A stretch of DNA of 19,305 nt from an uncultured Bifidobacterium sp. (GTDB lineage Bacteria; Actinomycetota; Actinomycetes; Actinomycetales; Bifidobacteriaceae), in assembly GCA_937874315.1 (NCBI GenBank), contig CALNAE010000211.1, positions 1 to 19,305 of the forward strand. The letters run 5' to 3'. Position numbers and translations under genes: made by a program. The notes under the pieces are model-generated. The model did no database searches and was not told the origin of the DNA. It saw only the letters and a list, made by a program, of their open reading frames with translations. Of this stretch, positions 7,389 through 15,013 are shown in pieces (within the stretch, counting starts at the first letter, position 1; each line of letters opens with the position of its first letter).

Positions 7389-7828
7389 GACAATAACGCC
7401 TCCTTGATTTGTTTAATGTAGCGCCTAGAAGCATATGCTTGTTCACCATTGGTTAATTGAACAATGAACTCGCCTCTCGCGCTTAGTGAAAATGTCTCTA
7501 TCACCGCAATACGAACGATCTCACTGCTAGAGATAGCAATAAAGTCCTGCTGTGATAATTGTTCTCGTAACTGGTAAATACGTTTGCGAATACGATAAGT
7601 GCCATTCGTTGTTTCACAAACAACGTTTTTGTTTTCAGTATAGAATCGGATAACTTGATATAGGGCAATAATAGTGTTCTTATTTCCATTAGTCCCTGTC
7701 AACACATCTTTATTGACAACACGATCGATAGTCTTTGCTAGCTGTAAGAGTTGAGTATTCTCTGCCTGTGCTTGAATACTGATTGCTGGCTGTAAAAAGT
7801 GATCCGCTATATCGAAGTGAATCTCCAT
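7385..7828 (-). CDS. LytTR-family DNA-binding regulator
   Basis: This is a 147-residue transcription regulator with a C-terminal LytTR DNA-binding domain (about residues 45-145) and no response-regulator receiver domain. The LytTR hallmarks are a VVCETTNGTYRIRKRIYQL region, FIAISSSEIVRI (family consensus F.RisrS.ivni), and an end in ASRRYIKQIKEAL (consensus vSR.Y...lk..l). The short N-terminal part (MEIHFDIADHFLQP...) resembles the LytTR/DUF3021 pairs of lactobacilli and streptococci. ATG 7828 is chosen because AGGAGG lies eight bases upstream; an in-frame GTG nine bases earlier overlaps that site. It is the first gene of a two-gene operon with the DUF3021 protein. Regulation by its membrane partner, and probable autoregulation, are inferred from LytTR regulatory systems. 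The target genes are unknown. Confidence 0.88.
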   Translation of the reverse strand: MEIHFDIADHFLQPAISIQAQAENTQLLQLAKTIDRVVNKDVLTGTNGNKNTIIALYQVIRFYTENKNVVCETTNGTYRIRKRIYQLREQLSQQDFIAISSSEIVRIAVIETFSLSARGEFIVQLTNGEQAYASRRYIKQIKEALLS

Positions 7829-7836
7829 GAACAACA

Positions 7837-7842
7837 CCTCCT
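7837..7842 (-). promoter_or_regulatory. strong ribosome binding site of the LytTR gene
   Basis: AGGAGG on the minus strand, eight bases before ATG 7828, selects this start over the in-frame GTG that overlaps it. Confidence 0.7.
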
Positions 7843-7852
7843 TATGTAATTC

Positions 7853-7880
7853 AGTTTAACTGTTGATAGCGGAACAGCAA
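7853..7880 (-). promoter_or_regulatory. candidate promoter of the LytTR-DUF3021 operon
   Basis: On the minus strand TTGCTG (7875-7880) is separated by 16 bases from TAAACT (7853-7858), a fair match to a vegetative -35/-10 pair, with the expected transcript start just upstream of the AGGAGG. Direct LytTR-box repeats were not recognised. Confidence 0.35.
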
Positions 7881-7970
7881 GGCATCTTCTCTATTTGGTG
7901 GTAATTTAGAGATAATCGGTCGTTCAAGGTTGGTAGTTGGTAAAATAAGAATCTGTCAGTATAAAACGTT

Positions 7971-8135
7971 TCAAAAAGCGGCGACCAAAAAGGCCGCCGT
8001 TACTTGTTTCTGTGAGCCCCACTTGCTCTTGAAATTGCTCTTGATGCCGTTAGTGTTGTCTGGTGGTATATAGTCAAAATACGTCTTAAATTTATACAGA
8101 AGAACTTTACTGGAACTATTTGACTCCTTTTTATT
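7971..8135 (-). other. short protein-like reading frame overlapping a terminator (leader peptide or gene remnant)
   Basis: A minus-strand frame of 54 codons, bounded by TAG at 8136-8138 and TGA at 7971-7973, encodes a peptide with natural-looking composition: KFKTYFDYIPPDNTNG and then KSNFKSKWGSQKQ, ending VTAAFLVAAF. The last ten codons are the terminator hairpin and its T-tract. It has no ATG, GTG or TTG start in frame. It lies upstream of the LytTR operon, so it could be an attenuation leader whose start was lost or is non-standard, or the 3' end of a gene truncated by the junction. The competing frame here is the read-through tail of the 8000-13099 protein. Confidence 0.4.
7973..8000 (-). 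terminator. intrinsic terminator downstream of the truncated surface gene and upstream of lytTR
   Basis: Read leftward, ACGGCGGCC-TTTTT-GGTCGCCGC forms a GC-rich stem of about eight pairs with one G-U, followed at once by TTTTT. It should end leftward transcripts coming from the surface-protein gene and so insulate the LytTR operon, or act as an attenuator within its leader. The stop codon of the 8000-13099 frame abuts the stem. Confidence 0.7.
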
Positions 8136-11100
8136 CTACTTCGTGTAACCACCACATACCAACCGCTTCGTGTCGCGGGAACACCGGACCAAACGGCTTG
8201 CAGAGCCTGCTCGATCTTCTGGGATTGCGCACTCAACAGCATCGCACGATTACGAATCGCGCTGTTCGCAATGGCAACGTTGACGTTGTCACCTCCCGCC
8301 TGCGAAGTAGCGATAACCTTGCTCGAAAGCAGGTCGACATGCATCGCATCACTGGTGAGCGTTTTGGCCGCCTTTGACCCTGTCCGCGCCGATATGCCCA
8401 GCTGAGAAAGATCCACGGTGAATTCCTCGTCGGTCGATTTGAAGGAGGATGAGGGCACGGTCTGCGACCCATACTTCTTGATCGACGGGGAATACGTCCG
8501 CACCTCCATGGTGGCGTTGGCGAGGTTGAAGTGCAGCAATCTGATGAAGCCCATACCGCCTTCGTCCAGCGATTGATAGTCGAAGAGCATATTCACCACG
8601 TTGCGGTCGGGCTTTCCGTCACCGTCATCGTCGATCTGAGAAACCGTCTTCTGCGCACTGTGATAGTGGCCGGACAACACCATCTTGACATTCTTGTTCT
8701 TCTTGACGACGCGTTGGTAGATCTGCTGAGGCACCAATCCCAATCCGCCCGACGCCAGCAGGTATTCATGGAAGTCGAGGATCGCGACGCGGTTGGGGTA
8801 TTTCGCAAGCACCTGGTTCATCCAGTCGATCTCGGAGTCGCCGATGCCCCAGCCGACCGAGACGACGATGAAATCGACGCCTCCGGCCGATATGAGGTCG
8901 TAATGCCCTCGATTGTTCTCGTAACTACCGCCGTACCACGGGTTCGAGTCGTATCGACTCTGCCCGAAGTATTTGGAGAAATTGGTGTAGTTTTCGCTTT
9001 TGTGATCCACATCATGGTTGCCCGCCAACACTCCGTACGGGAAATGGGCATCGTCGAGTCGCTTGTACTGCTCGTCGGCGCGGGTCCATTGATCGGCGAT
9101 GTCGGCATTGTCGACGATGTCGCCGGTGTGGAACAGATACTGGATGTTCATACCCGTCCGGTTCTTCAACAACCAATCATGGATATCCTTCTGGTGCTGG
9201 TAGTACCCGTCACCGGCATAGTTGGCGTTGTAGTACTGCGTATCCGATTCCCAGGCAAACGTGAAATCGTAATCAGAGCGCGGAGTATCGGTCTGCGAGA
9301 TCGAATCCCCATCCGTGGTGATCACCGGCGTTCCACCGACACCGTTGATAGTCGACGAATTTGCATATTGAACCTTCGCGCTCGATGAGGCCGCAGATGC
9401 CCCCGCGGTTTGCTGCCCGGACGTGTAACCCGAGCCATTTTGAATCTCGACTTTGATCTTTCCATCCTGCACACGATCCTTGAGAGCCACCTGCTGTTCG
9501 ATGGAGGCCTTGCCTTGACCATTCGCCCTCACATATGCAACCTGCTCCCAACTTCCATTCACGGCGTTGCGAACAAACGCGTAGATATCGGCATTGGGTT
9601 CGGCAGATCCGCTCCAAGACAAGGTCGCCGAAGCCTGCGCGTCCTCTACGAATGATTGCGGAACTGTTACGGTAAATTCCTGGAATGGGAACCCATAGTT
9701 TGTACCGGTGGTTGACACGGTTTTGCCGTCCTCACCGGAGGCGAGCGCGTTATTCTGCGCCGAACTGAGAGCCGTGGCGGCATGCTCGGCATCGTCGCTC
9801 AACCCGGATCGATCCGTGGTGCCCTGCACCGAAGTCACCGACTCATCGGACGGTGTCATGCGCTCGCCGGGGTGGAAGACGGCGGTGACCTTGTCATTCG
9901 CCGACTCAGCCACCTTCACGTTGAGTTGGGCCGCATTGGAGTTCTGCTGTCGGGTGCCGCCGGTCGATATGATCGTCGGTTGCTCCTGGACGGTGGTGAA
10001 CGTCACGGTTTTCGTAGTGACGTTGCCGACATTGTCATTTGCGGTAAAGACCACGGTATGCGTGCCCGAAGGGAGCTCGGCGGACGAAGTGGCATACGGT
10101 AGGGTGATGCGTTGCGCCGCCGCCGAACCATTCGACAACGTTGCGCTGACCGTGCCGCCTTGTGTGCCGACGGCCTGCACCCCCGAACCCGCGTCATGTG
10201 CGGTAGCATCAATGGAGATCGCACCACGCTTAACAGTGCCGGTGTCGTTCTTGGCCGCCACCGAAGCGTCGATAACCGGAGCGGTGTTGTCCACGACCAC
10301 TTTCGCAGTGGCGTTCTCGCCGCTCTCGCCCACAGCTTGCACCGTGTGGCTGCCATCGGTCGTCTTGGCGGTATTCCACAGATATTGCCGCGAAGCGATC
10401 GACGACGTGTCAATGGCAAAATCAAGACGAAGAAATTCGTAGGTGCCTTCAGAATCGCCCATGCTAATCTTCTCGCCGGCATTCTTGACTTTGTCGGTCA
10501 CGTCCCGCTGCTCCGTCACCGTGCCGCTGCTCCCCGGGCTGATGCCCGCCACTGCTTTACTCACGCGCAACACCGTGCCGTCGGGGAGTACGAGCCGGAT
10601 ATTCGAAGCGGTGTAGTCGTCGGCATTCTCGGTGTTGACCGTCAGCTTCTGTTCGTCGAGAATGTCGGTGGGGCTGGATTTGGTGCCGGAATTCAAGTAG
10701 AGGGAGAATTTGCCATCCGCGGGTATGTCAGATAACGACACGGGGAAGGACACGGTACTCGTCGCGCCGTAGGTTCCATCGTCGAACGTACCTATCACGT
10801 TGTTCTTCCAGTCCGCGCCATCCGGCGTACCGGAAACCACGAGTTTCTTGGTGAACGAATTCATGAAGAATATGTCGGTTTGCGTCACATCCGCCGCGAT
10901 GTAGGGCTCGGACTCCAGCGACTTGGTGGTCGTGGCACTGTCGATCGTCGTACCGTCTACCTTCAGCGTCGGCGTCGTCTTTCCTTGGGAGGTTGTGCCG
11001 CGAACCGCTACGGTTCCGCGCACATACTGACCGTTCGAGACGTTCAAACGCACTGGAGCGTCGTTGAACTTCGGATTATCGATGGTCTTTGTGGTGCTGG

Positions 11101-13099
11101 TCAACACAGGGTTGAGGCCGTCGGAAACCTCAAGATAATAGTCAACCGATTTCACTCCGATAAGGTTGACGGTGTTCTCGACGTAGGTGTAGGAATCCGA
11201 ACCCTGCGTCTTGACGAGGTTATGCTCGGTAAACGATGAACTCAGGTTGGTCCGCGTGAACAGCGTGACGCGGTCAATGGAACCTCCTGTGGAAGTCACA
11301 TCGAAGGCGTAGTCGATATCCTGTCCGGAGACGAATTGGGATTTCGTCGTGTCGACAACGCTCGCAGACGGCACCGACGTGGGGAACCGGTATGGATCGG
11401 CGAGGATATCGCCATCCTGCACGTATCCGGGAGTGGGATCCTTATCCGTTCTCGCCAGTTTCGACTCTGTTCCGTTGGCATAGGAATATTGCAGTGAATG
11501 CGAATCCCCCGTGTAGTCCTTGGATGCATTGTCGGGATACGAGGCGGAGGATACCAGTACCTTCGTCTTCGTCGCGATCTTCAGCGTTCGTGCGGAATTG
11601 TTGGCCATGCCGTTGGACTTGATCTCGAAGAGGTTTTTACCCAAGGTCAATGCCTTGTCTCCAGAAAGACCATACGCCTGGTTGAAGTCGGCGGCACCCA
11701 GATCGTCATTCGGCCCGTTTTTGATCCAGAAGACCACGGACTGCCCTGCCGCGATCCGTATATTGGTCTGCACTGGGTTCCAAACCACGTCGCCGTCGGC
11801 ACCCTCATCGGGATAGCTGTAGTACAGCGTGTAGTTGTCGGAGAAATCTATGCTCCGCTCGGCGACATTCGTCACTTCGATGAATTCGAAACCATCGGCG
11901 CCACCGACGTTCTTGGTGTCGGGAGCCAACTCGGTGATGACGAGCGGCACGTCGGCCCGGTGTTTCGTCGAACCGCTGTCCGAGGTGATGCTCAGTGTCC
12001 GGTCGCTGCTGGTCACGACCGCGCCCGTGTCGCTGGTGACCACAAAATGATAAGTCAGGCTTTTCTTGCCCTGAAGACTGCCCGCAGGCACGGTGAAGGC
12101 CCACATATCGCCGGACTTCATGCCGTCGAATGTGGAATCAACGAAGTTGGAATCCGTGTCGGTTTTCCAATACAATCGCACCCGTCCGATGGAAGAATCA
12201 CCCTGATTGGAATCGACCTTGGCAGATAAGTGCAATGCCTGAGTTTGAGAAACGCTGTCGGCGACCGCGGAAACATCCTGGGCCGATATCTTCAGCGCGG
12301 AAGACTGCGGCCACGATGCGGGAACCTGCGAGGTCTTCACGGTTCCCGGAGTTGCGGCCTGGCCCATTGCGATGGTTCCCGAACCATTGGAATCATAGCT
12401 GAGGTCGAGCGTGGTATCGGTGCTGCCGCTGCTCTGATAGGCAACGGTGTCGCGCGCACCCGTCGAGCGCTGCGTCACCACGAGGGTGCGAGGTCCGCTA
12501 TTGGCCATCCCCGAACCCTTCGCGATGGTGAACAGCGTCGAACCCTCCACCAGCTTGGGGTCAACATGCGTCTTGGCGTTCCAGAATTGATTGAAGTCGT
12601 CGGCCGTAACCATGCGAGGCTGTGCCTTGGCATTGCTGACATTCGCATAGTTGTCCCACAACACGATAGATTCATGAGGCGCGATGCTGTGCTCCTTGCT
12701 TGAGTCCGAGCTCGCCTGCTCGAATGCTTCAGGAGTCCAATCGGTATTGTTATACGTCAATGACAGATCGCCGATCTTCACCGGCGAAGATCCCATGTTG
12801 GTCAGTTCGATGAATTCCCCCGCGTTCACGGGCTGCATCGCTCCAGTAGCGTCTGGAACATTCACATTGCTTGTTTTTACGGCGAGCTCGGTAATGACCA
12901 CCGGCATGCCGTTGGTAATCGTCGAATCCGTCTGTTGGACGCTCGACGACGTGGTTCCCATATCAGTTCCTTGTGCGTAAGCCGTGCTGCCCGCCATCCC
13001 GGACCCCAACCCCATAGCCAACGTCACTGCAATCGCCATACCAACTCGGATATATCCGCGTGCTGCCACTGTATTGTCTTTCTCTCGGCTGTCTCTCAT
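8000..13099 (-). CDS. secreted multi-domain surface protein with calcineurin-like phosphoesterase, 3' end lost
   Basis: This is a 1699-residue exported protein. The signal peptide covers residues 1-43 (basic start, MAIAVTLAMGLGSGMAG, cleavage after AYA). Two lamin-tail-like domains follow (VVITELAVK...GEFIELTN near 67, and LVITELAPD...FEFIEVTN near 385), each with an Ig-like repeat after it. Long beta-rich regions lead to a metallophosphoesterase at about 1280-1500. Its metal ligands are visible: SDTQ (Asp1286), GDIVD (Asp1327), GNHD (Asn1361, His1362) and GHYH (His1478, His1480). It probably cleaves phosphoesters outside the cell; substrate unknown. Surface-protein sequence ends at about residue 1650 (GWYVVV). 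The last 50 residues are lysine/arginine-rich read-through of AT-rich DNA, and there is no wall anchor. The missing stalk and LAATG signal appear to lie at 6320-6723. The product should be secreted and not anchored. The ATG has only a weak GAG-type ribosome binding site. Confidence 0.88.
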   Translation of the reverse strand: MRDSREKDNTVAARGYIRVGMAIAVTLAMGLGSGMAGSTAYAQGTDMGTTSSSVQQTDSTITNGMPVVITELAVKTSNVNVPDATGAMQPVNAGEFIELTNMGSSPVKIGDLSLTYNNTDWTPEAFEQASSDSSKEHSIAPHESIVLWDNYANVSNAKAQPRMVTADDFNQFWNAKTHVDPKLVEGSTLFTIAKGSGMANSGPRTLVVTQRSTGARDTVAYQSSGSTDTTLDLSYDSNGSGTIAMGQAATPGTVKTSQVPASWPQSSALKISAQDVSAVADSVSQTQALHLSAKVDSNQGDSSIGRVRLYWKTDTDSNFVDSTFDGMKSGDMWAFTVPAGSLQGKKSLTYHFVVTSDTGAVVTSSDRTLSITSDSGSTKHRADVPLVITELAPDTKNVGGADGFEFIEVTNVAERSIDFSDNYTLYYSYPDEGADGDVVWNPVQTNIRIAAGQSVVFWIKNGPNDDLGAADFNQAYGLSGDKALTLGKNLFEIKSNGMANNSARTLKIATKTKVLVSSASYPDNASKDYTGDSHSLQYSYANGTESKLARTDKDPTPGYVQDGDILADPYRFPTSVPSASVVDTTKSQFVSGQDIDYAFDVTSTGGSIDRVTLFTRTNLSSSFTEHNLVKTQGSDSYTYVENTVNLIGVKSVDYYLEVSDGLNPVLTSTTKTIDNPKFNDAPVRLNVSNGQYVRGTVAVRGTTSQGKTTPTLKVDGTTIDSATTTKSLESEPYIAADVTQTDIFFMNSFTKKLVVSGTPDGADWKNNVIGTFDDGTYGATSTVSFPVSLSDIPADGKFSLYLNSGTKSSPTDILDEQKLTVNTENADDYTASNIRLVLPDGTVLRVSKAVAGISPGSSGTVTEQRDVTDKVKNAGEKISMGDSEGTYEFLRLDFAIDTSSIASRQYLWNTAKTTDGSHTVQAVGESGENATAKVVVDNTAPVIDASVAAKNDTGTVKRGAISIDATAHDAGSGVQAVGTQGGTVSATLSNGSAAAQRITLPYATSSAELPSGTHTVVFTANDNVGNVTTKTVTFTTVQEQPTIISTGGTRQQNSNAAQLNVKVAESANDKVTAVFHPGERMTPSDESVTSVQGTTDRSGLSDDAEHAATALSSAQNNALASGEDGKTVSTTGTNYGFPFQEFTVTVPQSFVEDAQASATLSWSGSAEPNADIYAFVRNAVNGSWEQVAYVRANGQGKASIEQQVALKDRVQDGKIKVEIQNGSGYTSGQQTAGASAASSSAKVQYANSSTINGVGGTPVITTDGDSISQTDTPRSDYDFTFAWESDTQYYNANYAGDGYYQHQKDIHDWLLKNRTGMNIQYLFHTGDIVDNADIADQWTRADEQYKRLDDAHFPYGVLAGNHDVDHKSENYTNFSKYFGQSRYDSNPWYGGSYENNRGHYDLISAGGVDFIVVSVGWGIGDSEIDWMNQVLAKYPNRVAILDFHEYLLASGGLGLVPQQIYQRVVKKNKNVKMVLSGHYHSAQKTVSQIDDDGDGKPDRNVVNMLFDYQSLDEGGMGFIRLLHFNLANATMEVRTYSPSIKKYGSQTVPSSSFKSTDEEFTVDLSQLGISARTGSKAAKTLTSDAMHVDLLSSKVIATSQAGGDNVNVAIANSAIRNRAMLLSAQSQKIEQALQAVWSGVPATRSGWYVVVTRSRIKRSQIVPVKFFCINLRRILTIYHQTTLTASRAISRASGAHRNK

Positions 13100-13543
13100 C
13101 TATCTCATACTCGGTTGCACCCGCATCCACGTCATAGCTATTTGGACTTAGGCAACTCTAAGGTAACGTCTCAGATTGCCGAGATCGTTGATGTTCCAAC
13201 AATCTTCATCTTCGGTTCGGCTAAAGTTAACCTATATGAACAATCTCCTGCCGCACTGAACGAACCGCAGAGCACTCACCTTGCACAGGCCGAAATGCGC
13301 GCACGTCGGACATCGACGTCCAACGGTTTTGCAAGCCGATGGCACGGCGGCCATCTGGAAAAATACAACCATCGAAAGGTAGTACCACAACCTATGCCGT
13401 CGCCAACGGACAAGGGGCTCAAGCCCGGTCGCCGTCTTTTGTTTTCACAACGCCAGCGACGCATCGCCCATCACAGTATGGCCACGCTACATGAATTCGA
13501 AAGTTACGGCCGATGTCGATGGCGCTCTTCGCTTAAGAGCAGA
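13100..13543. other. intergenic region upstream of the surface protein
   Basis: No convincing gene is seen in these 444 bases on either strand; the open frames lack ribosome binding sites and protein-like composition. The region should hold the surface-protein promoter, but no clear -35/-10 pair stands out. GGCTAAAGTTAACC (13219-13232) is an imperfect dyad about 120 bases upstream of the start and may be an operator. A perfect 6-bp hairpin, GCTCTT-CGCTT-AAGAGC (13524-13540), lies just past the stop of the small membrane-protein gene; it has no U-tract. Confidence 0.5.
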
Positions 13544-13738
13544 TTAAGACTCCGATACGCCCCTGCCAGGCAACACCATCGCGCCCAACATACCGCCTAC
13601 CGTCAGGAGCAGCAACAGTGCCGCGCCGACATGCGCCATGTCGGCCCCACGCACCACCGCAAAAGCCGCCACCCCGACGATCGTCATCAGGCATACCGCT
13701 ATCGTCGTCGTTACCCGAACCCGTGTTCCCTGACCCAT
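13544..13738 (-). CDS. small two-helix membrane protein
   Basis: This is a hypothetical protein of 64 residues when started at ATG 13738 (MGQGTRVRV). It has two hydrophobic segments, TTTIAVCLMTIVGVAAFAVV and HVGAALLLLLTVGGMLGAMV, joined by a short RGADMA turn and closed by GRGVSES, so it is a membrane hairpin. Upstream purine-rich sequence (GAGGAG 12 bases away, CGAGG closer) supports this start only modestly. The frame is open to a GTG at 13903, and an ATG at 13879 or 13813 would add a charged N-terminal part; none of these has a ribosome binding site. No family or function is recognised. It lies downstream of the AraC regulator on the same strand, 234 bases away, so co-transcription is possible but not shown. 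Confidence 0.55.
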   Translation of the reverse strand: MGQGTRVRVTTTIAVCLMTIVGVAAFAVVRGADMAHVGAALLLLLTVGGMLGAMVLPGRGVSES

Positions 13739-13972
13739 ATGCCTCGCACTCTCCTCAAACCACCGCGAACTCCCGGCCCGCCGGTCATCCTTCTTACCTG
13801 CGATTTCCAACATACCGCTGCGTGAAAGATGCGGAGCTCGGTTCGAATAGTCTTCATCGTGGGTTTGCCTGAAATTCATATATGCCGCAGAAACGCGCTG
13901 CACTTAAACCGTTAAGTTCCGTTCGCATCTGGCGTACGCGCAACCATATTGCGGCATTAAGACCGGCGGCCC

Positions 13973-14827
13973 CTACCGCCGGGCCGAAGTCTGTTCACGA
14001 TACGCGCGCGGAGGCACCCCGACAACGGACTTGAACTGGTTGGAGAAATAATGCGCATCCGCACAGTGCAGTCGGGCCGATATCTCCCCCACCCGCATCC
14101 CCGTGTTGTCCAGCAGCGCACGGGCCAGCTCCGCGCGTTGACGAAGATAGTACCGATACGGCGATTCACCGTAGGCGCGCGAGAACACCCGGGAGAGCTG
14201 CGACACCGACAATCCCAGATCGTGCGCCGCTACGGCGAGCCGGATGTTGTCCCCTACGTGTCGATCCAGGTACTCACGAATGGTCAGGGCATACCGGTCG
14301 GGCGACGAGAGCAGCCGACCGTCGAGATGCTGTTCGGCAAGCCGTGCGAAGATATCATGGATCATCAGGGCGCCTCGGCGCGACAACGATCCGGCCGCAG
14401 CGTCCGGAGCTTCGCCTCCGGGCCGCGCCGCACGCTCGCACATGTCAAGAAACCCCTCGAAGATGGGAAGTACCGAAGCGTGCGGATACACGATCGACTC
14501 GCCGAGTTGGTATTCGCGGTACAACGCGTCGATCAGCAGCCCGCTGACGTTCATCCAGATCTTCTTGTACGGGTCCGTGGGCGAGGCGCGGTAGTCGTGC
14601 CGCACTCCGGGCGGGAGAATGTAGACGTCGCCGGCGCGAGGATGGACATGCCTCTCGCCGCACACGACGTCGCCGTGGCCCTCCAACACATATTCGATGC
14701 AATAGATATCCGAACGATCCCGCAGAATATGATACGAGCGATCGGGGTAGGTGATGCCCGCCATTTGGATACGAAACCGTTCCGGGCGTTCACAGAGCCC
14801 GGAGACGATGGTGACCACATGCTCCAT
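13973..14827 (-). CDS. AraC-family transcriptional regulator
   Basis: This is a 284-residue regulator of sugar-use genes. The N-terminal half is a cupin-like effector-binding domain (YVLEGHGDVVCGE, RAGDVYILPPGVRHDY). The C-terminal 100 residues are a double helix-turn-helix of AraC type: LAVAAHDLGLSVSQLSRVFSRAYG in the first half and MRVGEISARLHCADAHYFSNQFKSVVG in the second, with the conserved P-x-x-Y-R end (VPPRAYREQ). The start ATG 14827 has AGGTGAGGA about ten bases upstream. It is divergent from the GH2-isomerase operon across 186 bases, the usual layout for a local activator, so it probably controls that operon in response to a sugar released by it. The ligand is not visible. Confidence 0.92.
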   Translation of the reverse strand: MEHVVTIVSGLCERPERFRIQMAGITYPDRSYHILRDRSDIYCIEYVLEGHGDVVCGERHVHPRAGDVYILPPGVRHDYRASPTDPYKKIWMNVSGLLIDALYREYQLGESIVYPHASVLPIFEGFLDMCERAARPGGEAPDAAAGSLSRRGALMIHDIFARLAEQHLDGRLLSSPDRYALTIREYLDRHVGDNIRLAVAAHDLGLSVSQLSRVFSRAYGESPYRYYLRQRAELARALLDNTGMRVGEISARLHCADAHYFSNQFKSVVGVPPRAYREQTSARR

Positions 14828-15013
14828 TTGCTAAGAATCCTCACCTTTCCGCCGAGTTTATGGCTATTTTGCCGTCATCTTGCGCCAATATATCCACTAT
14901 AACGGAATCATCACGAATGGCGGCCCACGCATTCGACCATGGAATCTAGTGAGCGCACGGCCGCCATGCATACGGCAGTGCATTGCGCACTCATACGACA
15001 AGGACCGGTGCCC
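14828..15013. promoter_or_regulatory. divergent control region between araC-type regulator and GH2 operon
   Basis: This 186-base region must hold promoters for both directions. An AT-rich core (CAATATATCCACTATAACGG, about 14886-14905) is the best place for promoter elements. Nearby GCCGTCA and GCGCCA are loosely similar and could be half-sites for the AraC protein. No -35/-10 pair is good enough to call on its own. Confidence 0.4.

Larger units (their letters stand above)
6724..8150. other. AT-rich horizontally acquired segment interrupting the surface-protein gene
   Basis: Base composition falls sharply between about 6724 and 8150 compared with both flanks, and coding style changes to A/T-ending codons (AAA, ATT, TTA). 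The segment holds a membrane-protein remnant, the DUF3021 and LytTR genes, a terminator and a short protein-like frame. On its left is the surface-protein tail; on its right is the body of a surface protein lacking that tail. I see no transposase, terminal inverted repeats or convincing target duplication, so the entry mechanism is unknown: an element since lost, or illegitimate recombination. The edges are placed where high-GC surface-protein coding stops and are accurate to perhaps 20 bases. Confidence 0.7.

Noticed and set aside
6724..8150. Insertion sequence or transposon
   Set aside because: No transposase or integrase, no terminal inverted repeats and no matching direct repeats at the two edges were found, so I describe it only as an acquired segment.
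13385..13425. GGGCTCAAGCCC hairpin as a terminator
   Set aside because: The stem is only five pairs with a two-base loop, no T-tract follows, and no gene ends there.
12935..13825. Plus-strand open frame across the region upstream of the surface protein
   Set aside because: It overlaps the surface-protein signal peptide and the small membrane-protein gene antisense, has no ribosome binding site, and is rich in His/Arg/Pro as shadow frames are.
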